Positions 25,672 through 33,792 of a stretch of DNA of 64,000 bases are shown in pieces. The translations under genes and the position numbers were made by a program. How positions within the stretch are numbered: the stretch's first letter is position 1; every line of letters starts with the position of its first letter. The notes below the pieces were generated by a model. The model did no database searches and was not told the DNA's origin. It worked only from the letters and a program-made list of their open reading frames with translations. Origin of the DNA: Sphingobacterium gobiense (lineage in GTDB: Bacteria; Bacteroidota; Bacteroidia; Sphingobacteriales; Sphingobacteriaceae); assembly GCF_002980575.1 (NCBI RefSeq), contig NZ_PVBS01000002.1, positions 124,001 to 188,000 of the forward strand, in the 5' to 3' direction.

Positions 25672-26970
25672 CTTCTCTACTCGTGATGGTGTTTGTGTTC
25701 CCGTGACGATTCCGATGACACCTTTGGCAATGGCCTCGATGCTTGATTTTATATTTCGAATATCTAAAGTAGAAAGCTCATCTTTTACGGTGTGGTAATA
25801 TTCGTCTTTATCAATCTGCGAAGTGGAGAAAGTATGCGCCGGAACACCCAAAGCGGCTAATACTGCATTATCGCTTCGATAAAAGAGGTTTTGTTTCGAA
25901 TAAGGGTCGGGATGAAAGGTAAACGTCGTCCCCTTCACGTTTTCCTGCATCAGTTCTGCCAGATTGGAATGATGATATCCTGTTACATACAGGGTATTGG
26001 GTCCGAATTTTGAATCTTTGCCGATCATTTCGATATTAATCATGGCCATTACTTTATCTGCGTCAATATGATTGGAGAAATATTTAGAACCAAACATACC
26101 GATCTCTTCGGCTGTAAAAGCAACAAAAATTAGCGTACGTTCATTGATATCTTCCTTTTTGAAATGTTTGGCCAACGCTATCATGGCCGTTGTGCCGGAG
26201 GCATCGTCATCCGCCCCGTTGGCGATAGAATCCTTTCCTAAGGGGTCGAGGATACCAATATGATCGTAATGGGCGGAGAAAACAACAAATTCGTCTGCTT
26301 TAGATTTTCCTGGAATAACAGCCGCAACATTAAATAATGGAAAATCTTCGTGTACGGTGCGAGCTTCTACTTGAAAACTTACGATCTTCTTTTTCTTGAT
26401 GGCAAACACCTTACTTGGGCTATCGGTTACACTTGCTTGTTTTGGAATGATGTTTTCACGTGAAAGTATTTTTTTGAAACGTGCTAGCATAGGAGCAAAG
26501 GACGGATCTACCCAAATGATGTTGTGGTTTGGGTTATTCCGGACGATATCACGGAAACGCGTAGAGAAATCTTCTCCTGCACGGATTTCCATGATTTCGA
26601 TTTCCGAATCTGTATTCCAAGACAGGTTCGAAGTATTGTTCAATATAATAAATTCATCTATTTTCAATGCTTTTCCATTAATCTCAATAGACTCATTTTC
26701 CGTAAAAACTTTCGTGACCTCAAAGGTTTGACGGTAATTGTCTTCGGCATATGGCTGTAGACCCGCTTGGCTGAATTCTTCTGCAATAAAATCTGCTGCG
26801 CGGGCAATATCAGGAGTTAATGCTGCTCTTCCTCGCATGTCGTCATCGGCAAGTGTTGCGATAATCCGTTCCACGTCCGTCGTCTCCACTATTTGGGCCG
26901 TAGTGAAAGTTGAGCATACCACGAGTTGTATGATGGATGGAAAAGCCCATCGTAGAAGTTTGTGTTTCAT
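25660..26970 (-). CDS. Secreted M28-family metallopeptidase
   Basis: An exported zinc aminopeptidase-like enzyme of 436 residues. The signal peptide is MKHKLLRWAFPSIIQLVV to about STFTTAQ. The M28 zinc and catalytic residues lie in SAHYDHIG, NGADDDASGTTAMI and FTAEEIGMFGSKYF, with a later GVPAHTFSTSQ carrying the last His. The region ahead of these is a PA-like insert. The frame is open from 27015, but the ATG at 26970 begins the signal peptide. It is divergent from the rhodanese gene across a long palindrome. Confidence 0.92.
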   Translation of the reverse strand: MKHKLLRWAFPSIIQLVVCSTFTTAQIVETTDVERIIATLADDDMRGRAALTPDIARAADFIAEEFSQAGLQPYAEDNYRQTFEVTKVFTENESIEINGKALKIDEFIILNNTSNLSWNTDSEIEIMEIRAGEDFSTRFRDIVRNNPNHNIIWVDPSFAPMLARFKKILSRENIIPKQASVTDSPSKVFAIKKKKIVSFQVEARTVHEDFPLFNVAAVIPGKSKADEFVVFSAHYDHIGILDPLGKDSIANGADDDASGTTAMIALAKHFKKEDINERTLIFVAFTAEEIGMFGSKYFSNHIDADKVMAMINIEMIGKDSKFGPNTLYVTGYHHSNLAELMQENVKGTTFTFHPDPYSKQNLFYRSDNAVLAALGVPAHTFSTSQIDKDEYYHTVKDELSTLDIRNIKSSIEAIAKGVIGIVTGTQTPSRVEKLAD

Positions 26971-27029
26971 AGTACAATAATAGGTATAGTTAGGTGTAAA
27001 ATCTACATGGTGCACTTGAAAGTATTATA

Positions 27030-27054
27030 TTATGTGCAATTAAATTGCATATAA
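27030..27054. promoter_or_regulatory. 25-nt palindrome between divergent M28 peptidase and rhodanese genes
   Basis: TGCAATT (27035-27041), a central A and AATTGCA (27043-27049) form a perfect palindrome. Extended to 27030-27054, 11 of 12 pairs match. It covers the -33 TTG of the rhodanese promoter, as a repressor operator would. It is AT-rich, and the binding protein is unknown. Confidence 0.5.
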
Positions 27055-27075
27055 AAATGAAATTAATTAGGTTTG
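27045..27075 (+). promoter_or_regulatory. Promoter of the rhodanese gene
   Basis: TTG at 27045-27047, 20-nt spacer, TAGGTTTG at 27068-27075, and the ATG 20 nt later. This fits the Bacteroidota consensus. Confidence 0.65.
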
Positions 27076-27095
27076 ATAAAAGAAAAGTATAAAAC

Positions 27096-27410
27096 ATGAA
27101 AGAAGTAACAGTTCAGGAACTCAAAGAAATGATGGACCGCAATGAGGATTTTCAACTTATTGACGTGCGTGAACCTTTTGAATACGAAGTTTCTAATCTA
27201 AATGGCTTAAACATTCCGTTAGCAGGGATCGTAATCGAGTCCGACAAGGTTTCGAGAGACAAGCCCGTCATTATACAATGCCGTAGTGGAAAACGCAGTG
27301 CCCAGGCGGTTATGTTATTGGAACAGCAGGGGTTTGATAATTTAGCCAATTTGACAGGCGGTATTCTAGCTTGGAAAGAAGAAATTGATCCAGAAATGGA
27401 TGTTTATTAA
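27096..27410 (+). CDS. Rhodanese-domain sulfurtransferase
   Basis: A single-domain cytosolic rhodanese of 104 residues. The active-site loop CRSGKRS puts the persulfide-carrying Cys at residue 62, and FQLIDVREPFEYE is the CH2A-like N-terminal motif. It moves sulfane sulfur; the acceptor is unknown. It stands alone, with its own promoter and a strong terminator. Confidence 0.92.
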   Translation: MKEVTVQELKEMMDRNEDFQLIDVREPFEYEVSNLNGLNIPLAGIVIESDKVSRDKPVIIQCRSGKRSAQAVMLLEQQGFDNLANLTGGILAWKEEIDPEMDVY

Positions 27411-27430
27411 AGGTTTCTAGCAACAATTGT

Positions 27431-27460
27431 AAAAAGGAGAGGATAATCTCCTTTTTTATT
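27431..27460 (+). terminator. Rho-independent terminator of the rhodanese gene
   Basis: A perfect 10-bp stem, 27431-27440 with 27447-27456, and a 6-nt loop (GGATAA) are followed by a T-rich run. Confidence 0.9.
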
Positions 27461-27659
27461 TTTTCAAGAAAGTTGCTTCTTTTTAAATAAAATTGCGAGC
27501 AGACATTACTGTTTTTATATAAAAAAAAACAAAAAGCAGATTCCAACAAGAAAAACGTAAATATTTACTGCTGTTCGTATTTTGTGCTTAACTCCACCAA
27601 AGTTTATTAATTTTAAAGCATAAAGCAATAACCAACATAAATATATAAATAAGCATGTT

Positions 27660-29084
27660 ATGGGTATAACGAATACAGCAAATAACAGTTTCTTTGAAAG
27701 CGTTCAACGGAATTTTGACAAGGCCGCTCAGTTCACACGATTTGATCAGGGTATAATAGCCCAGATTAAAGCCTGTAATTCTATTCTTCGAGTAAAATTT
27801 CCCGTTAAGATCGGCGACAGTATTGAAGTCATCGAAGCCTATAGGGTGCAGCATTCCCACCATAAGCTTCCTTGTAAAGGAGGAATTCGCTTCAGCATGG
27901 AAGTGGATCAAGAAGAAGTAATGGCATTGGCTGCGCTCATGACATACAAATGTGCTATTGTAAACGTTCCTTTTGGTGGAGGAAAAGGTGGGATAAAAAT
28001 CGATTCGCGTAAATATTCTGCTTTTGAGTTGGAGAAGATAACGCGTCGGTATACATCTGAATTATGCAAGAAAAACTTTATCGGTCCGGGCATAGACGTT
28101 CCTGCACCAGATTATGGTACGGGGGCTCGCGAAATGAGCTGGATTGTTGATACCTACTCCTCACTTAACCCCACAGATATAAATGCTCAGGCCTGTGTCA
28201 CGGGTAAGCCTCTTTCACAAGGAGGTGTACATGGCCGGACGGAAGCAACCGGTTTGGGCGTATTTTTCGGAATACGTGAGGCCTGTTCGTTTCAAGAGGA
28301 TATGGAAAAACTGGGCCTTGCGACGGGTATCGCGGGCAAGCGGGTCATTGTGCAAGGATTAGGAAATGTGGGTTATCATGCTGCCAAGTATTTTCAGGAA
28401 GCAGGAGCAAAATTAGTCGGACTAATAGAATATAACGGCGCCATTTATGACGAAAATGGATTGGATGTTGACCAAGTACAAGCCCATAGAGAGACGACAG
28501 GAGGTATTCTTAATTATCCGAATGCAATTAATTTTTCAGATCCTGCAGAAGGATTGGAGCAGGCCTGTGATATTCTTATTCCTGCCGCTTTGGAGAGCGT
28601 TATTCATAAGGATAATGCAGAGCGAATCCAAGCTAAAATTATTGGTGAAGCGGCTAACGGTCCCTTGACCTCAGAAGCAGACACAATTTTGAACAGAAAG
28701 GGTGTTTTGGTAATTCCGGATATTTATTTGAATGCCGGCGGGGTAACAGTATCCTACTTTGAGTGGTTGAAAAACCTAAGCCATGTTCGTTACGGACGTC
28801 TTGAAAAACGTTTTAGTGAGAATATGTATAACGAGCTCATTGATATTATCGAATCTACAACAGGAAAACGGGTGTCTGATCTAGAACGAAAAATGGTTTT
28901 GCGGGGACCCAGTGAAATAGATCTTGTTCATTCGGGGTTAGAGGATACCATGGTAGACTCCTATCGCGAAATTCGAGAAATTTATAGAAACCGAGAGGGA
29001 GTAGAGGATTTACGGACAGCGGCGTTCATCTGCGCTATCGACAAGATAGGTGTCGCATATGAGCAACTGGGCATTTTCCCTTAA
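27660..29084 (+). CDS. gdhA: Glutamate dehydrogenase (Glu/Leu/Phe/Val dehydrogenase family)
   Basis: The enzyme interconverts glutamate and 2-oxoglutarate plus ammonia with NAD(P). The 474 residues include the substrate-binding KLPCKGGIRF (about 67-76), the catalytic-Lys region TYKCAIVNVPFGGGKGGI (about 94-111), DVPAPDYGT, and the Rossmann motif VQGLGNVGYHAA (about 231-242). The length and the extra C-terminal segment resemble the larger GDH form of Bacteroidota. A single gene, followed at 6 nt by a perfect 32-bp palindrome. Coenzyme preference cannot be read here. Confidence 0.94.
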   Translation: MGITNTANNSFFESVQRNFDKAAQFTRFDQGIIAQIKACNSILRVKFPVKIGDSIEVIEAYRVQHSHHKLPCKGGIRFSMEVDQEEVMALAALMTYKCAIVNVPFGGGKGGIKIDSRKYSAFELEKITRRYTSELCKKNFIGPGIDVPAPDYGTGAREMSWIVDTYSSLNPTDINAQACVTGKPLSQGGVHGRTEATGLGVFFGIREACSFQEDMEKLGLATGIAGKRVIVQGLGNVGYHAAKYFQEAGAKLVGLIEYNGAIYDENGLDVDQVQAHRETTGGILNYPNAINFSDPAEGLEQACDILIPAALESVIHKDNAERIQAKIIGEAANGPLTSEADTILNRKGVLVIPDIYLNAGGVTVSYFEWLKNLSHVRYGRLEKRFSENMYNELIDIIESTTGKRVSDLERKMVLRGPSEIDLVHSGLEDTMVDSYREIREIYRNREGVEDLRTAAFICAIDKIGVAYEQLGIFP

Positions 29085-29089
29085 TGTAT

Positions 29090-29121
29090 TAGTAGAGACG
29101 CAATGCATTGCGTCTCTACTA
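29090..29121. repeat. Perfect 32-bp palindrome (REP-like)
   Basis: TAGTAGAGACGCAATG and its exact reverse complement meet with no loop, 6 nt after the gdhA stop. The same GTAGAGACGCA arm returns at 29652. GTAGAGACGCAATGCATTGCGTCTCTAC-type elements are dispersed in many genomes, from memory. The right arm provides a TTG (29108-29110) in register with a TATTTTTG box. Confidence 0.85.
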
Positions 29122-29136
29122 GATTATGTATTTTTG
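29108..29136 (+). promoter_or_regulatory. Promoter partly built from the palindrome
   Basis: TTG at 29108-29110 lies in the right arm of the palindrome; an 18-nt spacer and TATTTTTG at 29129-29136 follow. The ATG at 29141 is only 4 nt further on, so the mRNA would be nearly leaderless. Confidence 0.55.
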
Positions 29137-29140
29137 CGGG

Positions 29141-29440
29141 ATGAAGAATCTCATTCATCAGACCCAGCAAGCATTTTATTTTAGCTTAGGCTTCTACATC
29201 CTAGCATTTATATTGTGGATGTTGAACTTTTCCCTAGCTCACATCTTGATAAGCATTGCGTTACTATTATCTTTGCTGTGGACCTTTTTGGTTTTGCGGG
29301 AAATTATGCTCTCTGTAAAGTTGACAAACACGGAGCGATTATTGTTAATCATTTTTATCATCTTTGGTAATATTATAGCCGGAGCAGTTTATTTTTTCTT
29401 TCTGCGCGAAAAGGTGATAGGGAAGGCTATTAAAAAATAA
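29141..29440 (+). CDS. Small integral membrane protein
   Basis: About 99 residues with three or four hydrophobic helices (residues ~12-30, 33-55, 65-85), short loops and a Lys-rich C-terminus (VIGKAIKK). No family is recognised; the pattern is like phospholipase-D-nuclease-N or YidH-like small membrane proteins, but motifs are lacking. The ATG at 29141 (MKNLIHQTQQ) is preferred over 29126, because the upstream one lies inside the promoter. The next gene begins 2 nt after the stop, so the pair is co-translated. Confidence 0.75.
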   Translation: MKNLIHQTQQAFYFSLGFYILAFILWMLNFSLAHILISIALLLSLLWTFLVLREIMLSVKLTNTERLLLIIFIIFGNIIAGAVYFFFLREKVIGKAIKK

Positions 29441-29442
29441 AC

Positions 29443-29655
29443 ATGACAAAGTATTTTATTTTAAATATTGTTTTAAATCTTGCCATTGCATTTTTGGTGT
29501 ATAGTGGTATCATGTCCTTTCAATCGGGAAACCATCTTTTTTTATTCATATCCATAGCCTTGCTGGTTGTATTGATTTACCTGAAGGTAGTCTTGTTAAA
29601 AGTAGTGAAGAAAAGCGTACGGGAGGGGAAACAGCCGCTGAAAAGAAAAAAGTAG
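29443..29655 (+). CDS. Small two-helix membrane protein
   Basis: The 70 residues have two hydrophobic segments (about 5-23 and 31-52) and a strongly basic tail (KKSVREGKQPLKRKK) expected to face the cytoplasm. No family is recognised. It starts 2 nt after the previous small membrane gene. Its TAG stop (29653-29655) is part of the next REP-like palindrome. Confidence 0.7.
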   Translation: MTKYFILNIVLNLAIAFLVYSGIMSFQSGNHLFLFISIALLVVLIYLKVVLLKVVKKSVREGKQPLKRKK

Positions 29656-29678
29656 AGACGCAGCGTTTGCATCTCTAC
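29652..29678. repeat. Imperfect 27-nt REP-like palindrome
   Basis: GTAGAGACGCA (29652-29662) pairs with TGCATCTCTAC (29668-29678) with one C-A mismatch and a 5-nt loop. The arm is identical to that of the element at 29090. It supplies the stop codon of the gene before it and lies 15 nt from the gcvT stop on the other strand. Confidence 0.75.
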
Positions 29679-29693
29679 GGATATTTTATATTC

Positions 29694-30776
29694 CTATTTC
29701 ACAAAAGGTGGTTTTCTCACGCGGGCCTTTACCGCTTGGTTTCGGATGGATATATGTATATCCGTTCCTTCTTTAGCAAAGGCTTTGTCCACATAGCCCA
29801 AACCAATAGATTTTTTCAGCGTTGGCGATTGTGTGCCAGATGTAACGCGTCCAATCTTATTGCCGTCCGCGTCAACAATTTCGTAATCATGACGAGGGAT
29901 CCCGCGTTCAAGCATTTCAAAACCCACCAATTTCTGCGCAACACCGTTTTCTTTTTCAGCTTTTAAGTTTGCACTGTTTACGAAATCGCTGGTGAATTTT
30001 GTTACCCAACCCAACCCTGCGGCGAGTGGAGATGTGCTTTCATCAATATCGTTGCCGTAAAGGCAAAATCCCATTTCCAAACGTAGCGTGTCTCGGGCTC
30101 CTAGACCGATTGGTTTGATGCCGTATGCTGCTCCGGCTTCGAAGATTGCATCCCATACTTTCTTAGCATCCTCATTGGCTACGTATATTTCAAATCCACC
30201 GGCGCCGGTATAACCCGTCGCTGATACCAGCACATTAGCTACGCCTGCAAATGTGCCTTTTTTGAAAGTATAATAGGCCATCTCTGCCAATTCAATATCG
30301 GTCAGGGATTGTAATGCTTCGGTTGCTTTCGGACCTTGAACGGCAAATAAGGATGTTTTATCCGAAATATCCTTCATTTCTACACCATAGGTGTTATATT
30401 TACTAATCCAGTTCCAGTCTTTCTCTATATTGGACGCGTTTACGACTAATAAGTAAGTGTGTTCATCGATACGATAAGTTAGAAAATCGTCTACAATTCC
30501 TCCTGTTTCATTCGGTATATACGCGTATTGAATCTTGCCGTCGTATAGCTTAGAAACGTCATTGGAAGATATCTTTTGGATTAAATCTATCGCATTTTCA
30601 CCTTTTAGGATAAATTCACCCATGTGACTTACATCGAAAACACCCACTGCGGTGCGTACGGTTTCGTGCTCATCGTTTATTCCTGAATATTGAACGGGCA
30701 TGTTGAACCCGGCAAAAGGCACCATTTTAGCACCAAGCGCTATATGATGCTCGGCTAACGCAACGTTTTTAATCAT
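29694..30776 (-). CDS. gcvT: Aminomethyltransferase (glycine cleavage T protein)
   Basis: GcvT takes the aminomethyl group from the lipoyl H protein and makes 5,10-methylene-THF and ammonia. Typical features are [21 protein letters not shown] near the start, [11 protein letters not shown], the folate-binding [15 protein letters not shown] (about 183-197) and the conserved [17 protein letters not shown] (about 230). Length is 360 residues, complete. It works with gcvP, found 13 kb away in the same window; gcvH is not here. Confidence 0.95.
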   Translation of the reverse strand: MIKNVALAEHHIALGAKMVPFAGFNMPVQYSGINDEHETVRTAVGVFDVSHMGEFILKGENAIDLIQKISSNDVSKLYDGKIQYAYIPNETGGIVDDFLTYRIDEHTYLLVVNASNIEKDWNWISKYNTYGVEMKDISDKTSLFAVQGPKATEALQSLTDIELAEMAYYTFKKGTFAGVANVLVSATGYTGAGGFEIYVANEDAKKVWDAIFEAGAAYGIKPIGLGARDTLRLEMGFCLYGNDIDESTSPLAAGLGWVTKFTSDFVNSANLKAEKENGVAQKLVGFEMLERGIPRHDYEIVDADGNKIGRVTSGTQSPTLKKSIGLGYVDKAFAKEGTDIHISIRNQAVKARVRKPPFVK

Positions 30777-30793
30777 GATAATCTAAATTTTTC

Positions 30794-30824
30794 CAAACCT
30801 AACGAAATTCATTTTTATATACAA
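30794..30824 (-). promoter_or_regulatory. Promoter of gcvT
   Basis: On the minus strand, TTG (30824-30822), a 20-nt spacer and TAGGTTTG (30801-30794) precede the ATG by 17 nt. This is a good match to the Bacteroidota consensus. Confidence 0.65.
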
Positions 30825-30976
30825 TAATCGCATCTGTATATAAACTGATTTAGCTAGCTCTCTTCCACCATTGAAAATATCTTATTAGAGGAAATTTAAA
30901 CAAAAAAGGACCATTCAACGCCTGGATAGTCGGCCATTTTCAATTCACGCAAACGATTTACGTTACCTCTTTGTAT

Positions 30977-31654
30977 TTATAAATCCAAAATTTGTCGTAC
31001 ACGGATAAATTCCGAGAGTGTAGGCGCTTCAATATTGATTTCTTGCTGAGTCCGCGGATGCCGAAAAGCTAGTTCTTTCGCATGGAGCATCATGGTGTCC
31101 ATGGAAAACCGCTCTTTCCAAAGCTTGTTTTGTTTATTGCAGCCATGAGGTCTATCACCTAGGATGGGGTGGAAAATATGAGCGAAGTGCTTACGGATCT
31201 GGTGCATTCTGCCTGTCTCGGGCCTTACTTCCACTAATGAGTATCTAGAAGTAGGATGTTTTCCAAAAGGGAGATTAATCTCTGCGTGGGATAAGGTTCG
31301 GTAATGCGTAACGGCATCTTGTAAAGCACCATTTTCCTTGCAGAGAGGGTAGTCTATCGTCCCTTCGTCATCGGTATAACCTCGCACAATAGCCCAATAT
31401 ATTTTTGTTACATTCTTGTCTGCAAAGAGTTGCTGTGTGCGTGAATCCATTTCTTTATTTCGCGCGAAGAGGAGGATACCACTGGTTTTGCGGTCTAAAC
31501 GATGGACAGGGTATACGGTTTGTTGTATCTGATCCCGTAGAAGTTGTAATGCGAATTCAGAGGCGTCGGCCGCAATAGACGATCGGTGTACCAATAAACC
31601 AGGTGGTTTATTAATGGCCATTAGATCATCATCTTCATATAGAATATCCAGCAT
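30977..31654 (-). CDS. truC: RluA-family pseudouridine synthase, TruC-like
   Basis: The enzyme isomerises uridine in RNA to pseudouridine; the TruC group modifies U65 of tRNA. The catalytic motif VHRLDRKTSGILLFA (about residues 50-64, with the nucleophilic Asp in HRLDR) and RPETGRMHQIRKH (about 148) are clear. The 225-residue protein has no S4 domain, consistent with TruC rather than RluC/D. Its start shares 1 nt with the previous stop (TAATG). The same frame stays open after its own stop for 22 codons. Confidence 0.88.
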   Translation of the reverse strand: MLDILYEDDDLMAINKPPGLLVHRSSIAADASEFALQLLRDQIQQTVYPVHRLDRKTSGILLFARNKEMDSRTQQLFADKNVTKIYWAIVRGYTDDEGTIDYPLCKENGALQDAVTHYRTLSHAEINLPFGKHPTSRYSLVEVRPETGRMHQIRKHFAHIFHPILGDRPHGCNKQNKLWKERFSMDTMMLHAKELAFRHPRTQQEINIEAPTLSEFIRVRQILDL

Positions 31655-32025
31655 TATAACCCCTCTTTTATCATTTTGGCTATTTCTGTAGCTTTTTCAT
31701 CTATTTTGGGGCTAAGCCAGATCGAGCCGAACGCTCCACCCCCAATTGTATTTTCTTGACGACCAATTTGTATTTTCGTGATGGAAAAAAGATAGTAATT
31801 CTCTATTTTCACATGGTTTTGCATGAATTGGTCGATTAACGTATTTCCAAAAAGTTGTATACCAAAATCCACTACTTGTTCGTTTTGTTTGCCTGCCTGT
31901 TGTTTAAGAAGCATGATAGCTTTTTCCCGCACTATTTTTTCGTGTTGCTCCTGTTTTGGGTTGCTGAAGAAGGCTATAAGCATGAGTACAATCATGCTGA
32001 GGGCGAATATTCTTGTTTTACTCAT
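31654..32025 (-). CDS. Small single-pass protein, DUF4359-like
   Basis: One N-terminal hydrophobic helix is followed by a soluble domain of about 95 residues. SNPKQEQHEKIV after the helix and the NYYLFSITKIQIG...GGGAFGSIWLSP end resemble DUF4359 proteins; this is recalled, not searched. The frame opens at 32037, and ATGs at 32037, 32028 and 32025 are possible; 32025 gives the tightest signal anchor (MSKTRIFALS). It sits between the DUF4112 and TruC-like genes, overlapping the latter by 1 nt. The function is unknown. Confidence 0.7.
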   Translation of the reverse strand: MSKTRIFALSMIVLMLIAFFSNPKQEQHEKIVREKAIMLLKQQAGKQNEQVVDFGIQLFGNTLIDQFMQNHVKIENYYLFSITKIQIGRQENTIGGGAFGSIWLSPKIDEKATEIAKMIKEGL

Positions 32026-32046
32026 CATAAAGGACAAAAGTAGCGA

Positions 32047-32529
32047 TTAGTGTGCAATGATTCCGATTATCCATTCACCAAAGAGCCATAAGAGATAAAA
32101 TAGGAAGATACAGAGCGTAAGTAAGACGATAAAAAGGACTGTCAATATCCCTTTAGCACTGCCTTCATGTTTGCCATCATGATAGTGCTCTTTTAGGATC
32201 TTGACATTGCGTTTGTTCGCTTTGAAAAAGAAATCGAAGATATTCCCTAGAACAGGAATTGAACCTATAATGGCGTCAAATATTGTATTTAGCAGCATTT
32301 TGACTGCGGCTTTAGAACTCACGCCGTTTCGGAACATAACCAAGACTAACAATACGGATGTCGCAAAGGTGGTGATTGGTCCCAGAATTGGGAAGAAATT
32401 AAGTAAAGGGTCGAGTCCGAAGCGGAATCCCCCAACTTTGAACTTACTATCTAATAGGGTGGAGACTTGCTCCACCCATCTTAGTTCTCGTATTCTTTTT
32501 TCTTTTTCAAAAGAAAGATTGTTTTTCAT
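32047..32529 (-). CDS. DUF4112 membrane protein
   Basis: Residues 1-35 are charged and helical; then the family signature FRFGLDPLLNFFPILGPI leads into two or three hydrophobic segments, with PVLGNIFDFFFKANKRNV and a final pair of helices. It is about 160 residues from the ATG at 32529 (MKNNLSFEKEKRI); the frame extends upstream to 32565. DUF4112 has no known function. It is 55 nt downstream of the SIMPL gene. Confidence 0.85.
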   Translation of the reverse strand: MKNNLSFEKEKRIRELRWVEQVSTLLDSKFKVGGFRFGLDPLLNFFPILGPITTFATSVLLVLVMFRNGVSSKAAVKMLLNTIFDAIIGSIPVLGNIFDFFFKANKRNVKILKEHYHDGKHEGSAKGILTVLFIVLLTLCIFLFYLLWLFGEWIIGIIAH

Positions 32530-32584
32530 ACAGCGGTATGGATTCGTCTTTATTGTGATATCCATGAGCTTGCTTCACTCGGTT

Positions 32585-33316
32585 TTATAAAAGCTCGAAG
32601 ATACCATCAATGTTACAGGCAAGCTTAATGGGGCGCACATTGATGTCAAGATTCTCTCCAGTACCTGCCGAAGTAGCATCTGCCATTTCCGCTTTTGCCG
32701 ACATAGCATACATACGCGGAGTTGGTAATATATCGTTCCAGCCAAATGAGCTGTTGTCGTTGATGGCGAGTACCTTTCCGATTTTATCACCGGTCGCAGT
32801 AGCAATAATTTCCGCGTTGGTACGGGCATCCTGTACCGCCGCCACTTTCAACTCTTTCTCAATCTGTCGCTTTTGAGAGTGATCGTAGCCATTTATAGAA
32901 GTGTTTTGTATGCCTTTGGGATCTACTTGATCTAACATGGTGTTCAACCCGTTGAGATTGGACACTTTGATCCTATACTGTTTCGCTTGCAGTAACTGTT
33001 TGTTTTCTTTTTTCTTCGAACTATCATAATTGTAACTATAGATATTTTGAATATTGAAATCCTCTTTTTTAACACCGATAGCCAATGCAGCATCATAAAG
33101 TTGCTTTTCCAGTGTTTCGATATCGACTTTATTTTTGGTGTTGCCATCGACAAAGTATTCTCTTAACGAAATGGAAATATAAACAATATCAGGCGTTACC
33201 TCTTTTTCAGCATACCCTCTCGTGGAGACTCTTCTACTGGATTCGAAATTATTCGTTTGTGCACTGGACATGGATACCATACAGACAGCTAAGATTAAAA
33301 CGGTTATTTTTTTCAT
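32585..33316 (-). CDS. SIMPL (DUF541)-domain secreted protein
   Basis: A signal peptide (residues 1-20, ending SSAQ) precedes a SIMPL domain: RRVSTRGYAEKEVTPDIVYIS at the start and repeated alpha-beta units through VRPIKLACNIDGIFELL. Relatives include mouse SIMPL and bacterial periplasmic proteins such as the oxidative-stress protein YggE, some forming large rings. Length is 243 residues, typical. It heads the SIMPL-DUF4112-DUF4359-truC run. A role in envelope stress is inferred only. Confidence 0.9.
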   Translation of the reverse strand: MKKITVLILAVCMVSMSSAQTNNFESSRRVSTRGYAEKEVTPDIVYISISLREYFVDGNTKNKVDIETLEKQLYDAALAIGVKKEDFNIQNIYSYNYDSSKKKENKQLLQAKQYRIKVSNLNGLNTMLDQVDPKGIQNTSINGYDHSQKRQIEKELKVAAVQDARTNAEIIATATGDKIGKVLAINDNSSFGWNDILPTPRMYAMSAKAEMADATSAGTGENLDINVRPIKLACNIDGIFELL

Positions 33317-33463
33317 TTTATTTGTTTTTATTGTTACTAATACAAAATTGTATGCGTATTGTTTGACGGAACAAGCCTCATTTCGTTTAAAATTGAAAAT
33401 AAATAAAGAGACATTAAAAATAAATTTCTACCTTTAGAAACAATACATAATAATAATACAATA

Positions 33464-33655
33464 ATGCAAGAAGGCGTAGTAAAATTCTTTAATGAAACCA
33501 AAGGTTTCGGTTTCATTATTCCTAACTCTGGCGAGAGTGAAATTTTTGTTCACGTGTCAGGATTAGTAGACAAAGTCCGTGAGAACGATCATGTATCTTA
33601 CGAAGTAGAACAAGGCCGTAAAGGTCTTAATGCGGTAAATGTAAAGCTTATCTAA
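33464..33655 (+). CDS. Cold-shock-domain protein (CspA family)
   Basis: A 63-residue OB-fold RNA chaperone. RNP1 is KGFGFI (residues 13-18) and RNP2 is EIFVHVSGL (about 25-33). It binds single-stranded RNA or DNA and may act as an antiterminator. It is a single gene with a strong hairpin terminator, and the long upstream region (33317-33463) is very AT-rich. Confidence 0.94.
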   Translation: MQEGVVKFFNETKGFGFIIPNSGESEIFVHVSGLVDKVRENDHVSYEVEQGRKGLNAVNVKLI

Positions 33656-33685
33656 TTTAGATTTCAAATATATTTATTGTAAAGG

Positions 33686-33720
33686 GCTGTTTTCCGAAGA
33701 GGAAAGCAGCTTCTTTTTTA
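33686..33720 (+). terminator. Rho-independent terminator of cspA
   Basis: GCTGTTTTCC (33686-33695) pairs with GGAAAGCAGC (33701-33710), with one G-U pair and a 5-nt loop, followed by TTCTTTTTT. Confidence 0.85.
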
Positions 33721-33742
33721 TACCCTGATTTAGGTTATAGCA

Positions 33743-33780
33743 AAAGCCAGACACTATTTTTTATTTCTAGGTCTGGCTTT
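33743..33780. terminator. Second hairpin, likely terminator of the DUF805 gene
   Basis: A 10-bp stem (33743-33752 with 33771-33780) with an 18-nt loop lies just past the stop of the minus-strand DUF805 gene. AAAA on the left arm gives a short U run on the minus strand. Confidence 0.65.
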
Positions 33781-33792
33781 ATATTTATACGT

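Noticed and set aside
27476..27659. Possible small gene between the rhodanese terminator and gdhA
   Set aside because: Very AT-rich with no ATG-initiated frame of useful length and no recognisable motif.
32575..32829. 84-codon minus-strand frame overlapping the SIMPL gene
   Set aside because: Same-strand out-of-frame shadow of a complete gene with signal peptide; no start context.
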